Source of the DNA: CBDBBY01 sp965205055
GTDB lineage: Bacteria; Pseudomonadota; Alphaproteobacteria; Rhodobacterales; Rhodobacteraceae
Direction of reading: 5' to 3'
Length of the DNA: 64,000 bases
Assembly: GCA_965205055.1 (NCBI GenBank)
Contig: OZ242030.1
Span: forward strand, 434,001-498,000
The position numbers were made by a program, and so were the translations under genes. Numbering within the stretch: the first letter of the stretch is position 1; every line of letters begins with the position of its first letter. Below are positions 26,756-35,597 of this stretch, one piece after another. The notes under the pieces are model-generated. The model made no database searches. It saw only the letters and a program-made list of their open reading frames with translations, and was not told the DNA's origin.

Positions 26756-27985
26756 TCAATCCTTCAGCGATTCTTCCCGGAGCCCGTCCGCAAGCAGATT
26801 CAATCCAAGGACCAAAGTCATCAATGATAGCGCGGGCGGCAATGCGGGGTGCGGGTAGACTGAAAGCAGCTTCCTGCCGTCGTTGATTGTCGAACCCCAG
26901 TCGGGACTCTCCGGGCTGACTCCGAGTCCGAAGAAACCGAGCGTTCCGAGCAGTATCGTCGTGTAGCCGACCCGGAGGCAGAAATCGACGATCAGCGGTC
27001 CTCTGGCGTTGGGAAGTATTTCCCAGAGCATGACATACCACGGACCTTCGCCTCTCGTTTGCGCCGCCGCCACGTAATCCCGGGTCTGGATGTCCAAGGC
27101 TATTCCGCGAACGATCCTGAAAACTGTCGGCGAATTCACGAACACAACTGAAACGAAGACGTTCAGCAGGTTCGGGTCCATGCCGAACACGCCCAGCGGA
27201 TCGGCATTGAATGCCAATCCGGAATACGCCCAGAGGCCTAAGACCAGAGTGACGGCGATGAAGATGTTGCGTTTCGCCGGCTGTGTGAAATACCGCGAGT
27301 TCCAAAGGATCGCCAAGAACACAATCGGGAAGGCGAACAGAACGACGGCAAGCAGGTTCGGTATGGATGTGACCCAGGAAAAACCGAACCAGAGTGGGAT
27401 TTCCGCGCCTGCAGCCCGAACCTCCGGAGTAACGAGGAGATAAAAGAGCAGAATTACCGGGAACGCGAGCACGAGATTTGCGATAAACGACAAGACCGTG
27501 TCCAGACGTCCGCCGAAGTACCCGGCCGGCAAGCCCAGCGTGATCCCGACCATGAACGCGAATGCGGTTGCCGCCGGAGCAATGGCCATGACCCGCTGAG
27601 CGCCCACGACCATTCGCGAAAACACATCGCGCCCGAGGTTGTCCCCCCCAAGCAGATAGGCTGCGGTTTCGGAGTCGGGAAGGAAGGTTCCCGGCACCTT
27701 GTTCTTCAATTGCGCGATTTGCACCAGCGGATCGAATGTTGCGATCGAAGGCACAATTGTCGCTCCGCCTATGGAGACGCCTTCCGCGAAAATCGCAGTG
27801 AAGAACCAGAAAATAACGATGGCGAACCCGATCATACCGACCGGACTGTCGAACAGCTTGCCGTATAAGCCAAGTCTGCGCTTGTATCTTATTGAAGCGG
27901 CAAACAGGATTGTCATAGCGATCCAGACCGGAACGAACTGGATCAAGATTTGGACGAATATGGCGCCCCAGGACATTGGCTCCAT
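26756..27985 (-). CDS. Peptide-type ABC transporter permease (DppC-like)
   Basis: Inner-membrane permease, 409 aa, longer than a usual DppC because of an extra N-terminal membrane segment (about residues 10-30) and a large periplasmic stretch at about 80-110. Hallmarks: GGDNLGRDVFSRMVVGAQ before the core, and the ATPase-coupling EAA-like loop DYVAAAQTRGEGPWYVMLWE near 310. The C-terminus is the conserved PESPDWGSTINDG...PHPALPPALSL block. RBS GGGAGCGG precedes the ATG; 10 bases separate it from dppB. Confidence 0.92.
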   Translation of the reverse strand: MEPMSWGAIFVQILIQFVPVWIAMTILFAASIRYKRRLGLYGKLFDSPVGMIGFAIVIFWFFTAIFAEGVSIGGATIVPSIATFDPLVQIAQLKNKVPGTFLPDSETAAYLLGGDNLGRDVFSRMVVGAQRVMAIAPAATAFAFMVGITLGLPAGYFGGRLDTVLSFIANLVLAFPVILLFYLLVTPEVRAAGAEIPLWFGFSWVTSIPNLLAVVLFAFPIVFLAILWNSRYFTQPAKRNIFIAVTLVLGLWAYSGLAFNADPLGVFGMDPNLLNVFVSVVFVNSPTVFRIVRGIALDIQTRDYVAAAQTRGEGPWYVMLWEILPNARGPLIVDFCLRVGYTTILLGTLGFFGLGVSPESPDWGSTINDGRKLLSVYPHPALPPALSLMTLVLGLNLLADGLREESLKD

Positions 27986-27995
27986 GATCCGCTCC

Positions 27996-29045
27996 CTAAG
28001 ATATCCTGATGCGCGGATTCAGATACACGTATCCGATGTCCGATATCAGTTGCGTCAGGAGCACGACCACCACCGCTACAATTGAGCAAGTCATCAGCAA
28101 TTCGATGTCGTTGTTGCTTGCCGCTTGGACGAGTGTCCAACCGAAGCCCTTGTAATTGAAAAGCGTTTCCACAATCACGACGCCGGTCAACAACCAAGGA
28201 AATTGCAACATAATGACTGTGAACGGCGCGATCAGCGCATTGCGCAGCGCATGCTTCAAGACGATGTTTCGAAAAGAGACGCCCTTGAGGCGCGCGGTGC
28301 GGATGTATTGCGCCGTCATGACTTCCGCCATTGAAGCGCGCGTCATTCTTGCAATGTAGCCTGTTCCGTAAAGCGCCATAGTCACGACCGGCAGTGTGAA
28401 ATTTTCGAAACTGACGCCGTCGCTTACTGCGCTGGCGGCCGACCCCTTGAACCATTTCAGTCCCACGACGGACGACGCGAACACGACAACAAGAACCACG
28501 CCTGAAATGTATTCAGGCGTCGACGTTGTCACGATCGCCGACGTCGACAGGGCCCGATCGGTTTTCGATCCCTCGCGCATCCCGGCGAGAACGCCGACGA
28601 TCAATGCAACAGGAACCATTACGATCATGACCCAGAACATCAGAATGCCGGTCGCGGCGAGTCGTCTTCCAATGATTGCGGAGACGTCCTCCTTGGCCAC
28701 GATGGAGTATCCGAAGTCACCTTGCAGCAGTCCGCAAAATCGAGGAGACGTTCCGGGCTCGGCGGTTCCGTCAACGCAGCGGCCGGTTTCCTTGCCGTCG
28801 TCATTGATTCTTGTCCAGCCAGGCGCGACGCCCAGCCATTCGCCGTAGCGCACCACCAGCGGCCTCAAATAGCCGCGTTGTTCCAACCAGGATTCAACCT
28901 CGGCATCCGGCATTCGCTGCGTTCCGGAAAATTTCGCGACCTTCTCAAGATTGGGGTAAAGGTTAGTGAGGAAGAAGACGACAAACGTGAGGCAAAACGC
29001 CGTCAGCACCATCAAACCTATGCGCCTTGCAATAAATACGCCCAT
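27996..29045 (-). CDS. Peptide-type ABC transporter permease (DppB-like)
   Basis: Inner-membrane permease of 349 aa. The N-terminus IARRIGLMVLTAFCLTFVVF is the characteristic first helix of DppB proteins. A periplasmic segment with cysteines follows (about 40-130), then a run of membrane helices and the coupling loop QYIRTARLKGVSFRNIVLKH near 255. The C-terminus DIGYVYLNPRIRIS is typical. It sits between dppA and dppC on the same strand. Confidence 0.93.
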   Translation of the reverse strand: MGVFIARRIGLMVLTAFCLTFVVFFLTNLYPNLEKVAKFSGTQRMPDAEVESWLEQRGYLRPLVVRYGEWLGVAPGWTRINDDGKETGRCVDGTAEPGTSPRFCGLLQGDFGYSIVAKEDVSAIIGRRLAATGILMFWVMIVMVPVALIVGVLAGMREGSKTDRALSTSAIVTTSTPEYISGVVLVVVFASSVVGLKWFKGSAASAVSDGVSFENFTLPVVTMALYGTGYIARMTRASMAEVMTAQYIRTARLKGVSFRNIVLKHALRNALIAPFTVIMLQFPWLLTGVVIVETLFNYKGFGWTLVQAASNNDIELLMTCSIVAVVVVLLTQLISDIGYVYLNPRIRIS

Positions 29046-29151
29046 TGTCTTTGTTAACTCTTCGGCTGCCTATTCAAAAAATTCGCGCGAACGCTGCCCA
29101 TCGAAAAGGAAGCATTCGCGCGTTTTTAACCTGTCCGAATCGGTTGGTCCG

Positions 29152-30804
29152 TCAGCCAGCCAGCCCGAGCTTGTAAACGTGAATTTCGAATGTCGGGTGC
29201 ATTTCCGCATTGAGCACGCCCGGGCGGTAATGCCTGTACAGCGAACGCCAGTAAGGCTGGATGATCGCGCCTTCCCTCTGCATGATCGATTCGAGCGCGT
29301 ACATGACCTCCCGGCGCTTGTCCGCGTCGGCGATTGAAAGTGCTTTGGCAAGCAAGCCATCAAACTCCTCGTTCGCCATCGCCGCTTCGTTCCAAGCTTC
29401 TCCCGAGCGATATGCCAGAGCCAATATCTGAACGCCGAGCGGGCGCATATTCCAGTTGGTCGACGAGAACGGGTACTTCGCCCAATCATTCCAGAACGTG
29501 CTGCCCGGCAGAATTGTCCGCTTCACGTTGAATCCGGCTTCGCGAAGTTGGGCCGCGACCGAATCCGTCGTATTGCGTCGCCAATCGTCGTCGATGGAAA
29601 TCAATTCGTGCTCGAAATCCATCATGCCGGCTTCCTCCATGAGCGCGACGGCTTCCTCCACGTTTCTGGAGACCGGCGGCAGTTCCGCATACTCCGGATG
29701 AAGAGGGCAGACATGGTGGTTTTCCGCCACTGTTCCCCGACCGTTGTAACCGAGTTCCAGACACGTCTGGTTGTCGACGGCGAGAGCAAGCGCACGACGA
29801 ACCCTCGCATCGGCGTAAGGCGTGCCGCCGTCCACTTCGGCCTGTTGATTGGTCCGAATGACGATCGTGGCCGCTGTGACCGCTTCAGACCGCTCCCATC
29901 CGACGGACTCGAACAGGTCGATGAAGTCGCCGACGGTCTCGTAGGTCATGTCGAACTCTTCGGCTTCGGCGCCGGCGAACCACGAAGCGGGATCGGTGCC
30001 GAGATCCACGAATTCGATGCGATCCAAATACGCTCCTTCGCCCCACCACTGATGATTTTCATTGCGAACGAGCACGCCTCTGATGCCGACCTCGAGCGAT
30101 TCGGGAAGATACGGCCCTGTTCCGACGGGATTATCCAGCATGCTGGCTTCCGGATCGAATGACTGGGGCACGATCGCAGCCGGGTAGTCGGCCATTCCGG
30201 GGATGAGGCTGATGTCGGGACTCGGAAGGTTGAGCAATACCGTGTGGCTGTCGGCGACTTCGATAGCGCCGGACAGTGCCATGCCGGTGTCGGAATCGAC
30301 GAGCGTCCCCATCCTTGCAGCCATGGAATTGCCTTCGATCTTCTCGCACCAGCGCGAAATATTGAAAGCGACGTCTTCAGCCGTGAAGTCCTCCCCATTG
30401 TTCCACTTTACGCCCTTGCGGACATTCAGCGTGTATTGGGTCGCGTCTTCGTTGATTTCCCAAGAGTCGAGCAGAATGCCCCTGAATGTGCCGTCGCTGT
30501 TGTATTCGATAAGGTATTCAAGCCATCCGCGAGCGAAATTGGCGATCTGCGACCAATCGAATGTCCTCGGATCCTTCAACCCTCTGACTTCCTGCTGGAT
30601 GCGCAGTGTCCCGCCCATTACCGGCGTGGCGGCGGCAGGGAATGGCGTCAGGCCCACCATCGCGTAGGCGCCCGCCGTCGTGGCTCCGAGGGCCGAGGCG
30701 CGCGCGAGAAACTCGCGGCGGCTCATTCGGCCGCTCTTGAATTCCTCCGCGAATAGAGGGATCGCCTTGTGAAGCGGTTTACCAGTGATTGTGTGATGAG
30801 TCAT
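29152..30804 (-). CDS. Peptide/nickel-type ABC transporter substrate-binding protein (DppA-like)
   Basis: SBP_bac_5 family periplasmic protein, 550 aa. The N-terminus has a twin-arginine signal (MSRREFLARASALGA), so it is probably exported folded. LNVRKGVKWNNGEDFTAEDV near 120 is the family signature. Start ATG 30804 is preceded by GGGAGACAAC; the frame continues 35 codons upstream without support. First gene of the transporter operon. Ligand could be a peptide, nickel complex, opine or oligosaccharide; nothing adjacent decides. Confidence 0.93.
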   Translation of the reverse strand: MTHHTITGKPLHKAIPLFAEEFKSGRMSRREFLARASALGATTAGAYAMVGLTPFPAAATPVMGGTLRIQQEVRGLKDPRTFDWSQIANFARGWLEYLIEYNSDGTFRGILLDSWEINEDATQYTLNVRKGVKWNNGEDFTAEDVAFNISRWCEKIEGNSMAARMGTLVDSDTGMALSGAIEVADSHTVLLNLPSPDISLIPGMADYPAAIVPQSFDPEASMLDNPVGTGPYLPESLEVGIRGVLVRNENHQWWGEGAYLDRIEFVDLGTDPASWFAGAEAEEFDMTYETVGDFIDLFESVGWERSEAVTAATIVIRTNQQAEVDGGTPYADARVRRALALAVDNQTCLELGYNGRGTVAENHHVCPLHPEYAELPPVSRNVEEAVALMEEAGMMDFEHELISIDDDWRRNTTDSVAAQLREAGFNVKRTILPGSTFWNDWAKYPFSSTNWNMRPLGVQILALAYRSGEAWNEAAMANEEFDGLLAKALSIADADKRREVMYALESIMQREGAIIQPYWRSLYRHYRPGVLNAEMHPTFEIHVYKLGLAG

Positions 30805-31162
30805 GTGTTGTCTCCCGTTCTTTTTCATCATCGCTGGAGCGTCTGACAAGCTTGCTTCCTCTAGTCGCAGCCGGTCATTTCCGCCGCTCCGCTCAACCGG
30901 CTCCTGCACCCTAAGGATGGACGAGTCTCCGAGTTGCCGCCAATTCGCTCACAAATTTCTCCAAACGTCAAATGCTTTCCCTAAGCCAGTCAATCCGGCG
31001 AGCCCCGTCCTCGGCTGCGCGCGCGAAATCGTTAGTGGACGTCGCCGCGCCTATGACCTGCCGCCGACGCTTCTGCGAGAAGGAAAAAAAGTGAATCTTG
31101 AGAACTTGATGTTCGTCGAATTGCTCTCCGCGCTCCGGGCGGACGACGCTCGACTGCGCCGG
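30805..31162. other. Intergenic region before the dpp-type operon
   Basis: About 360 bases between the end of the AraC-type regulator gene and dppA, both minus strand. No gene is supportable. It should carry the promoter of the transporter operon, but no -35/-10 pair stands out. Confidence 0.4.
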
Positions 31163-32173
31163 TCACGGTCTTTGCGTCGCAATCATTCTTCGAAGCTCCG
31201 GGCGGACGGCCGAATTCTGATTTTCGCGGAGGTTCGCTCTGAATTCCCTCGGCGTCGTGCCGAACTGCCGTTTGAACGCGCGCGAAAACACTGCGGAATA
31301 CGAGAACCCGCAAGCCATGGCGACGTCCCGTATCGAAAACTCGTCGTAAAACAAAAAATTCCGAGCTGCCTGCAGTCGAACATTCAAATAAAGCCGCATC
31401 GGCGATTGCCCGAACGCGCGAATGCAAATTCTAGCGAGCGTCCGTTCAGAGACGCCGAACTTGTTCGCCAGGTCGGCTAGCGTAAGCGGGAACTCCAAAT
31501 TTCGTTCCATCAATCGAATCAAGCGGTGGGGAAGCGATTCCGGAGAGGGTCCGCCCGGCGCGATTTCATGCTGGGGTGTTTCAGCGCGCCGGCGAGTGTG
31601 CAAAAGGGCGTGCGCGATTTCGTTGGCCAACGCATCGCCAAGGAATTCGGAGATCAAGTGCAGAATCAAATCCAGCGTGGCCACGCCTCCGGCGCAGTGG
31701 AGTTCCTTGTCGCGAACCATGTAGATCTGGTTTTTGGGTTTCGAGTGCGGGTATCGTTCAAGAAACGAGGGCGTCGCTTCCCAGTGAAGAACCACCTCGG
31801 ATCCTTCTTTCGTTCCGATGATGCCGGCTTCGGCAAGCGCGAAAGCGCCCGTGTCGACTCCGCCCACGATCGCGCCGTGTCGGGCGGCGGATCTGATCTG
31901 TCCAAGAAGCTTCTTTGAATTCAACTGCGTCGGCAGATTTCCTTCAAAAAGCAGGTATACATCGGCGTCAGGCATTTCTCGGACGCTGCAGTCCGCGGCG
32001 AACCACATTCCATTGGTAGCCCGTACTGGCTTGCCGTCGTCCGAAACGAACCTCCAATCGAAGTATTCCCGCTGAGTATTCTGGTTGGTTATCCGAAGCG
32101 CCTCGCTCGCCAACACGAGTGCATTCAGCGGAAATTCCGACTGAAGAATCAGGTTGAAATTAATCGTCTCCAA
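31163..32173 (-). CDS. GATase1-like/AraC-type transcriptional regulator (GlxA family)
   Basis: 336 aa. Residues ~1-170 form a DJ-1/PfpI-like domain (VLASEALRI, DADVYLLFEG, GGVDTGAFALAEAGII, with Asp in place of the usual nucleophile Cys, so probably sensing only). Residues ~215-320 form the AraC DNA-binding domain with both helix-turn-helix units (LADLANKFGVSERTLARI and IRDVAMACGFSYSAVFSRAF, then FKRQFGTTPREFR). The start appears to be TTG 32173 with AGGA 5 bases before; no ATG lies in the first 50 codons. It diverges from the DapA-like gene and is the likely regulator of that cluster. Confidence 0.9.
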   Translation of the reverse strand: METINFNLILQSEFPLNALVLASEALRITNQNTQREYFDWRFVSDDGKPVRATNGMWFAADCSVREMPDADVYLLFEGNLPTQLNSKKLLGQIRSAARHGAIVGGVDTGAFALAEAGIIGTKEGSEVVLHWEATPSFLERYPHSKPKNQIYMVRDKELHCAGGVATLDLILHLISEFLGDALANEIAHALLHTRRRAETPQHEIAPGGPSPESLPHRLIRLMERNLEFPLTLADLANKFGVSERTLARICIRAFGQSPMRLYLNVRLQAARNFLFYDEFSIRDVAMACGFSYSAVFSRAFKRQFGTTPREFRANLRENQNSAVRPELRRMIATQRP

Positions 32174-32203
32174 GGTTGTCCTGCGCCCCCGACATTGACC
32201 GGA

Positions 32204-32232
32204 ACGATAAAGTTATTGACTTGAATCGTCAA
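32204..32232 (-). promoter_or_regulatory. Candidate promoter of the AraC-type regulator
   Basis: On the minus strand, TTGACG (32232-32227) and TATCGT (32209-32204) are separated by 17 bases and lie about 30 bases before the regulator's TTG start. The -35 lies inside the palindrome at 32215-32233, suggesting operator control. Assigned by eye only. Confidence 0.35.
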
Positions 32233-32233
32233 T
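32215..32233. promoter_or_regulatory. Palindrome in the divergent regulator/catabolic-gene intergenic region
   Basis: ATTGAC-TTGAATC-GTCAAT: perfect 6-base arms around 7 bases, which also fits TGA-N9-TCA. It lies between the AraC-type regulator and the DapA-like gene and overlaps a candidate -35. It could be an operator for a GntR/Rrf2-like protein rather than for the AraC protein. Confidence 0.45.
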
Positions 32234-32366
32234 TTTTTGCTTGCGCGGCTGCAATGGTTGACATAGGCCATTACCTGCTACCGTGAAGACTGCTAAACGC
32301 TTGTTGCTCGGCTTTGCAGGAAAACCGGCTGGGCCCCTAACCGAAGCTTGATTTTCGAGGTGTTGC

Positions 32367-33336
32367 GTGGACGCGGAATTTCTGAAGTCCGAGCTTGCAG
32401 GGTGCTACGTAACCATTCCGACGCCATTCCGTGACGAGACGGACCTTCCGATAAACGAGCGCGCACTTCGCGAACACTTGCGATTTCTTCTCGACGCAGG
32501 TCTTGGCGGAGGATATGCGACATTCCTCGCTGCCGGGGCGGCAGGCGATTTCTCAACCATGACATTCGACGAGCGGGCGACGGTTGCCGAGATCGTTGTC
32601 GACGAATGCGGAGACAGGGTCCCGGTCGCAATGGGAGCTCAGACGACGAGCACGCTGGAACTCAAGCGACTTGCGAAAAAAGCCAAATCGATAGGCGCGT
32701 CGTACATCCAAGTCTCGTGTCCGTTCTACTTCGCTCACACTGAAGGCGATTTTGAAGAATTCGTGCGCGCGGCCGCCGACGCGGAACCGGAGGTCGGCAT
32801 AATCGTGTACAATACGTTTTGGACCAGTTCCAACATCTCGTTCGCAATGGTCGAGCGGTTCGCGGAAATACCAAGCGTGGTCGGTCTCAAATGGGCGGCG
32901 CCGCGCACGGACGCAATGGAATTCGAAGACGTATCTTCACATTTTTCCGACAGGTTCACTGTCATCGACAACAATTTGATGTTCGCGACGAGCGCGATGC
33001 CGGCGCTTGGAGCCCGTGCGTTCGAGGTTCACAATTGCAATTTCTGGCCGGAATTGGGGGGTAAAGCTGATCGAAGCGGTCAGGGAAGGCGACTATCCCG
33101 AGATCGCTCGCATGCTGATTGAAGAAGCCATGCCATTTTACAAGCTTTGGGTGGAAATCGAGTCGGAGTTCACGAGCGGCGATGGCTATTTGGACAAGCT
33201 CTGCATGGAACTTGTCGGGCTGCCGAGCAGCCGATGCCGGCCGCCGACGCGCGATGTCAGGAAACCATACCGTCGCGCGGCGCACGCGATGATGAAATCC
33301 ATCGGCGCACCGAGGGTTGCCGAATTCGTCGCCTGA
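32367..33336 (+). pseudogene. DapA-family aldolase/dehydratase, one-base frameshift
   Basis: A dihydrodipicolinate synthase-like TIM barrel. GTG 32367 follows GAGG. First frame: CYVTIPTPFRDETDLPIN, FLAAGAAGDFSTMTFDER, IIVYNTFW with the catalytic Tyr, and VGLKWAAP with the Schiff-base Lys near 170. At the run of six G at 33056-33061 the reading must shift: with five G it continues as WPELGVKLIEAVREGDYPEI ... to 33336. The full product would be about 322 aa. It is either a sequencing/assembly error in the homopolymer or a real frameshift. Context suggests a keto-deoxy sugar acid dehydratase or aldolase. Confidence 0.8.
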
Positions 33337-33368
33337 CCGCCCTTGAAGAGAATCCAAAGCCGCGCCGG

Positions 33369-34349
33369 ATGTCCATGTCCGAGAAATCAGCACGGGATAA
33401 GACGAGCAAACACGAGATGGAGATATTCGTATACGAGGATCTGACGGATTTTCAGAAGGAGCGAGTTCGTCGAATCGCGGCTGGCGACAAGGTCCATTTT
33501 GTTGATGCCCTTTCAGACGGCGCCGATCCGAAAGTTGTATTTGACCGGTGCGAGGTCGCTTTCGGAAATCCGCCCGCGGAATGGGTTGCGACCAGCACCG
33601 CCATTCGTTGGATTCAGCTGGGCTCGGTCGGCTTCAACGAATATTTCGTCGTCGGACGCTCACTTGCGGAACGCCGAGTCGGTATTTCAAACCTTGCGGG
33701 CTTCTTCGCCGACCCGGTCGCGGAGTCATGCCTCGCGGGCATCCTTGCACTCTATCGAGGCATCGACCGGTTCGCGATGCTGAAGCACCAAAGGGTCTGG
33801 ACGGGGGACGCCAGCAGAAGACGGTTGAAGCTGCTGTCGCGTGCGAACGCGGTGCTGTTCGGCCGGGGGGCGATAAACCGGCGGTTGGCGGAACTGCTTG
33901 AGCCGTTCGATTGCAAAGTCACGAGCTTCGGCGCGGATTGGACCGACAACCAGCTGGACGGCGCGCTGGAGACGGCAGAGATAGTCGCTTGCGCCGTGCC
34001 CGACACCCCGCGGACACGGGGAGTGTTTTCTGCAGATAGGCTGGCGAAGCTGCCGCCGCGCGCGGTCATTGCAAATTTCGGCCGCGGATCTCTGATCGAC
34101 GAAGATGCGCTTTGTTCTTCCTTGATGGACGGCCGAATCGCCGGCGCCGTCATCGACGTGACCGCCGAGGAACCGCTTCCCGCTCGCAGTCGGCTTTGGA
34201 ATTGCCCGAATACGCTGTTGACGCAGCATAGCGGGGGCGGATTCGCGCAAGAAGCTGATCGGAAGATCGAAGTATTCAAAGCCAACCTCGGCAGGTTCAA
34301 GTCAGGGCGGACGCCGTTCGACATCGTCGACTTCGAGAAGGGTTACTGA
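33369..34349 (+). CDS. D-isomer-specific 2-hydroxyacid dehydrogenase family protein
   Basis: 326 aa, NAD(P)-dependent oxidoreductase of 2-keto/2-hydroxy acids. The cofactor loop is a degenerate LFGRGAINRRLAELL near residue 160. Catalytic residues are all visible: Arg in NFGRGSLIDEDAL, Glu in DVTAEEPLP, His in LTQHSGGG. The start is uncertain between ATG 33369, 33375 and 33417; none has a strong RBS. Its stop overlaps the next gene's ATG (TGATG). It probably reduces or oxidises an intermediate of the sugar-acid route. Confidence 0.85.
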   Translation: MSMSEKSARDKTSKHEMEIFVYEDLTDFQKERVRRIAAGDKVHFVDALSDGADPKVVFDRCEVAFGNPPAEWVATSTAIRWIQLGSVGFNEYFVVGRSLAERRVGISNLAGFFADPVAESCLAGILALYRGIDRFAMLKHQRVWTGDASRRRLKLLSRANAVLFGRGAINRRLAELLEPFDCKVTSFGADWTDNQLDGALETAEIVACAVPDTPRTRGVFSADRLAKLPPRAVIANFGRGSLIDEDALCSSLMDGRIAGAVIDVTAEEPLPARSRLWNCPNTLLTQHSGGGFAQEADRKIEVFKANLGRFKSGRTPFDIVDFEKGY

Positions 34350-35545
34350 TGCTGCCGGTCGAGGAAGTTCGATGCGTTCTGCTCAGTTCGCCCTATGCGG
34401 ACGCGGATCACCCTGAAATCAAGGAATGCTATCCGAACGGTCCGAAACGCACTGTCGGAATGGTGGAAGTGACCCTTGGCAACGGCGTGAAAGGTCTGGG
34501 CGAGGGATATCTGGCGGTCTTCGCGCCGCTTGTATTCAAATCGATAGTCGACCTTTGCGCGCCCTACATGATTGGAAAAGACGCTTTAGACATTGCGCGG
34601 CGCGTACGGGACCTGCGCAGCCTTTGCGACTACTGGTCTCTGCAGGGTGCCGCAAGGCACGTGATAGGCGCATTCGAAATTGCGCTGCACGATGCGAACG
34701 CCAAATCGCGCGGAGTGCCGGTTCATGAATTTCTGGGCGGGTCTGCGTCTGGCTCCGTGGCGGTTTACGGAAGCGGCGGGTGCTGCGGAACGAAGGAGCA
34801 CTTCGTCAAGGAGCTGGAGATTCTGGAATCCATGGGGATTGGCGACTACAAAATTCGATCCGTCAGCTCAGACGTGCGCAGGACCGCGTGGATACTGAAT
34901 GAAGCCGGCGCGCGGAATATCCGGGTCGGCGTCGATATGTGCCAGAACCTCGCGGATCCTCCGCAGTCGGTATGCGAAGTCGTTTCATTCGTTGAAGCTG
35001 TTCACGAGCGAACGGCGCATAGGATCAAGTTTGTTGAAGAGGCCATAGGTCCCGATGATCCTGCGGGCTTCAAGGAGCTCCGGCGCAGGACGGACGTGCC
35101 TGTGTGCGGCGGGGAGATCATCACAACGCCGAAAGAAATGATCGACAGGATAAAGGACGGCGTCTACGATTTCGTTCAGCCGGATGCATCGGTCATAGGA
35201 GGGATGAACCCGGTCTTGGAAATCTTCCGTGCCGCCCGCGAAAATGATGTCGGAGTCGTGGTTCACGCTTGGAGCGGGGCTGTTGCGATGATGGCGAACT
35301 ACCATGCTTCGTTTGTCGGCGGCGGTTGCTTCGTCGAATTTCCGCTGCTCGAATTCCCGGTTTGCGACGAAATGCTGGGAGACCAGGCGAATATAGTGGA
35401 CGGTCGGCTCCAGCTGCCCACGGCCCCAGGATTGGGCGTTGCGCTTACAAAGGAGATCGAGTCGCGATATCCGTTCGACGAAACCGCCGTGTATTCCTGC
35501 ATGCTCAACGATTGGGGACCGCCGCCGGACAGCTACTGGGAGTAG
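34349..35545 (+). CDS. Mandelate racemase/enolase superfamily dehydratase or racemase
   Basis: 398 aa. An N-terminal capping domain (about 1-130) is followed by a TIM barrel with Mg ligands visible as Asp in GVDMCQN (~195), Glu in FVEEAIGPDD (~230) and Glu in CGGEIITTP (~255), and a catalytic His in VVVHAWSGA (~305). The family includes dehydratases of sugar acids (galactonate, gluconate, galactarate types); the exact substrate cannot be assigned. It is translationally coupled to the 2-hydroxyacid dehydrogenase and converges on the UgpC gene with ~50 bases between. Confidence 0.88.
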   Translation: MLPVEEVRCVLLSSPYADADHPEIKECYPNGPKRTVGMVEVTLGNGVKGLGEGYLAVFAPLVFKSIVDLCAPYMIGKDALDIARRVRDLRSLCDYWSLQGAARHVIGAFEIALHDANAKSRGVPVHEFLGGSASGSVAVYGSGGCCGTKEHFVKELEILESMGIGDYKIRSVSSDVRRTAWILNEAGARNIRVGVDMCQNLADPPQSVCEVVSFVEAVHERTAHRIKFVEEAIGPDDPAGFKELRRRTDVPVCGGEIITTPKEMIDRIKDGVYDFVQPDASVIGGMNPVLEIFRAARENDVGVVVHAWSGAVAMMANYHASFVGGGCFVEFPLLEFPVCDEMLGDQANIVDGRLQLPTAPGLGVALTKEIESRYPFDETAVYSCMLNDWGPPPDSYWE

Positions 35546-35597
35546 GCGTCGGAGTTGCGAGCCGCGTCGGAATCAATCAGATCGGATTTTCGAACGC

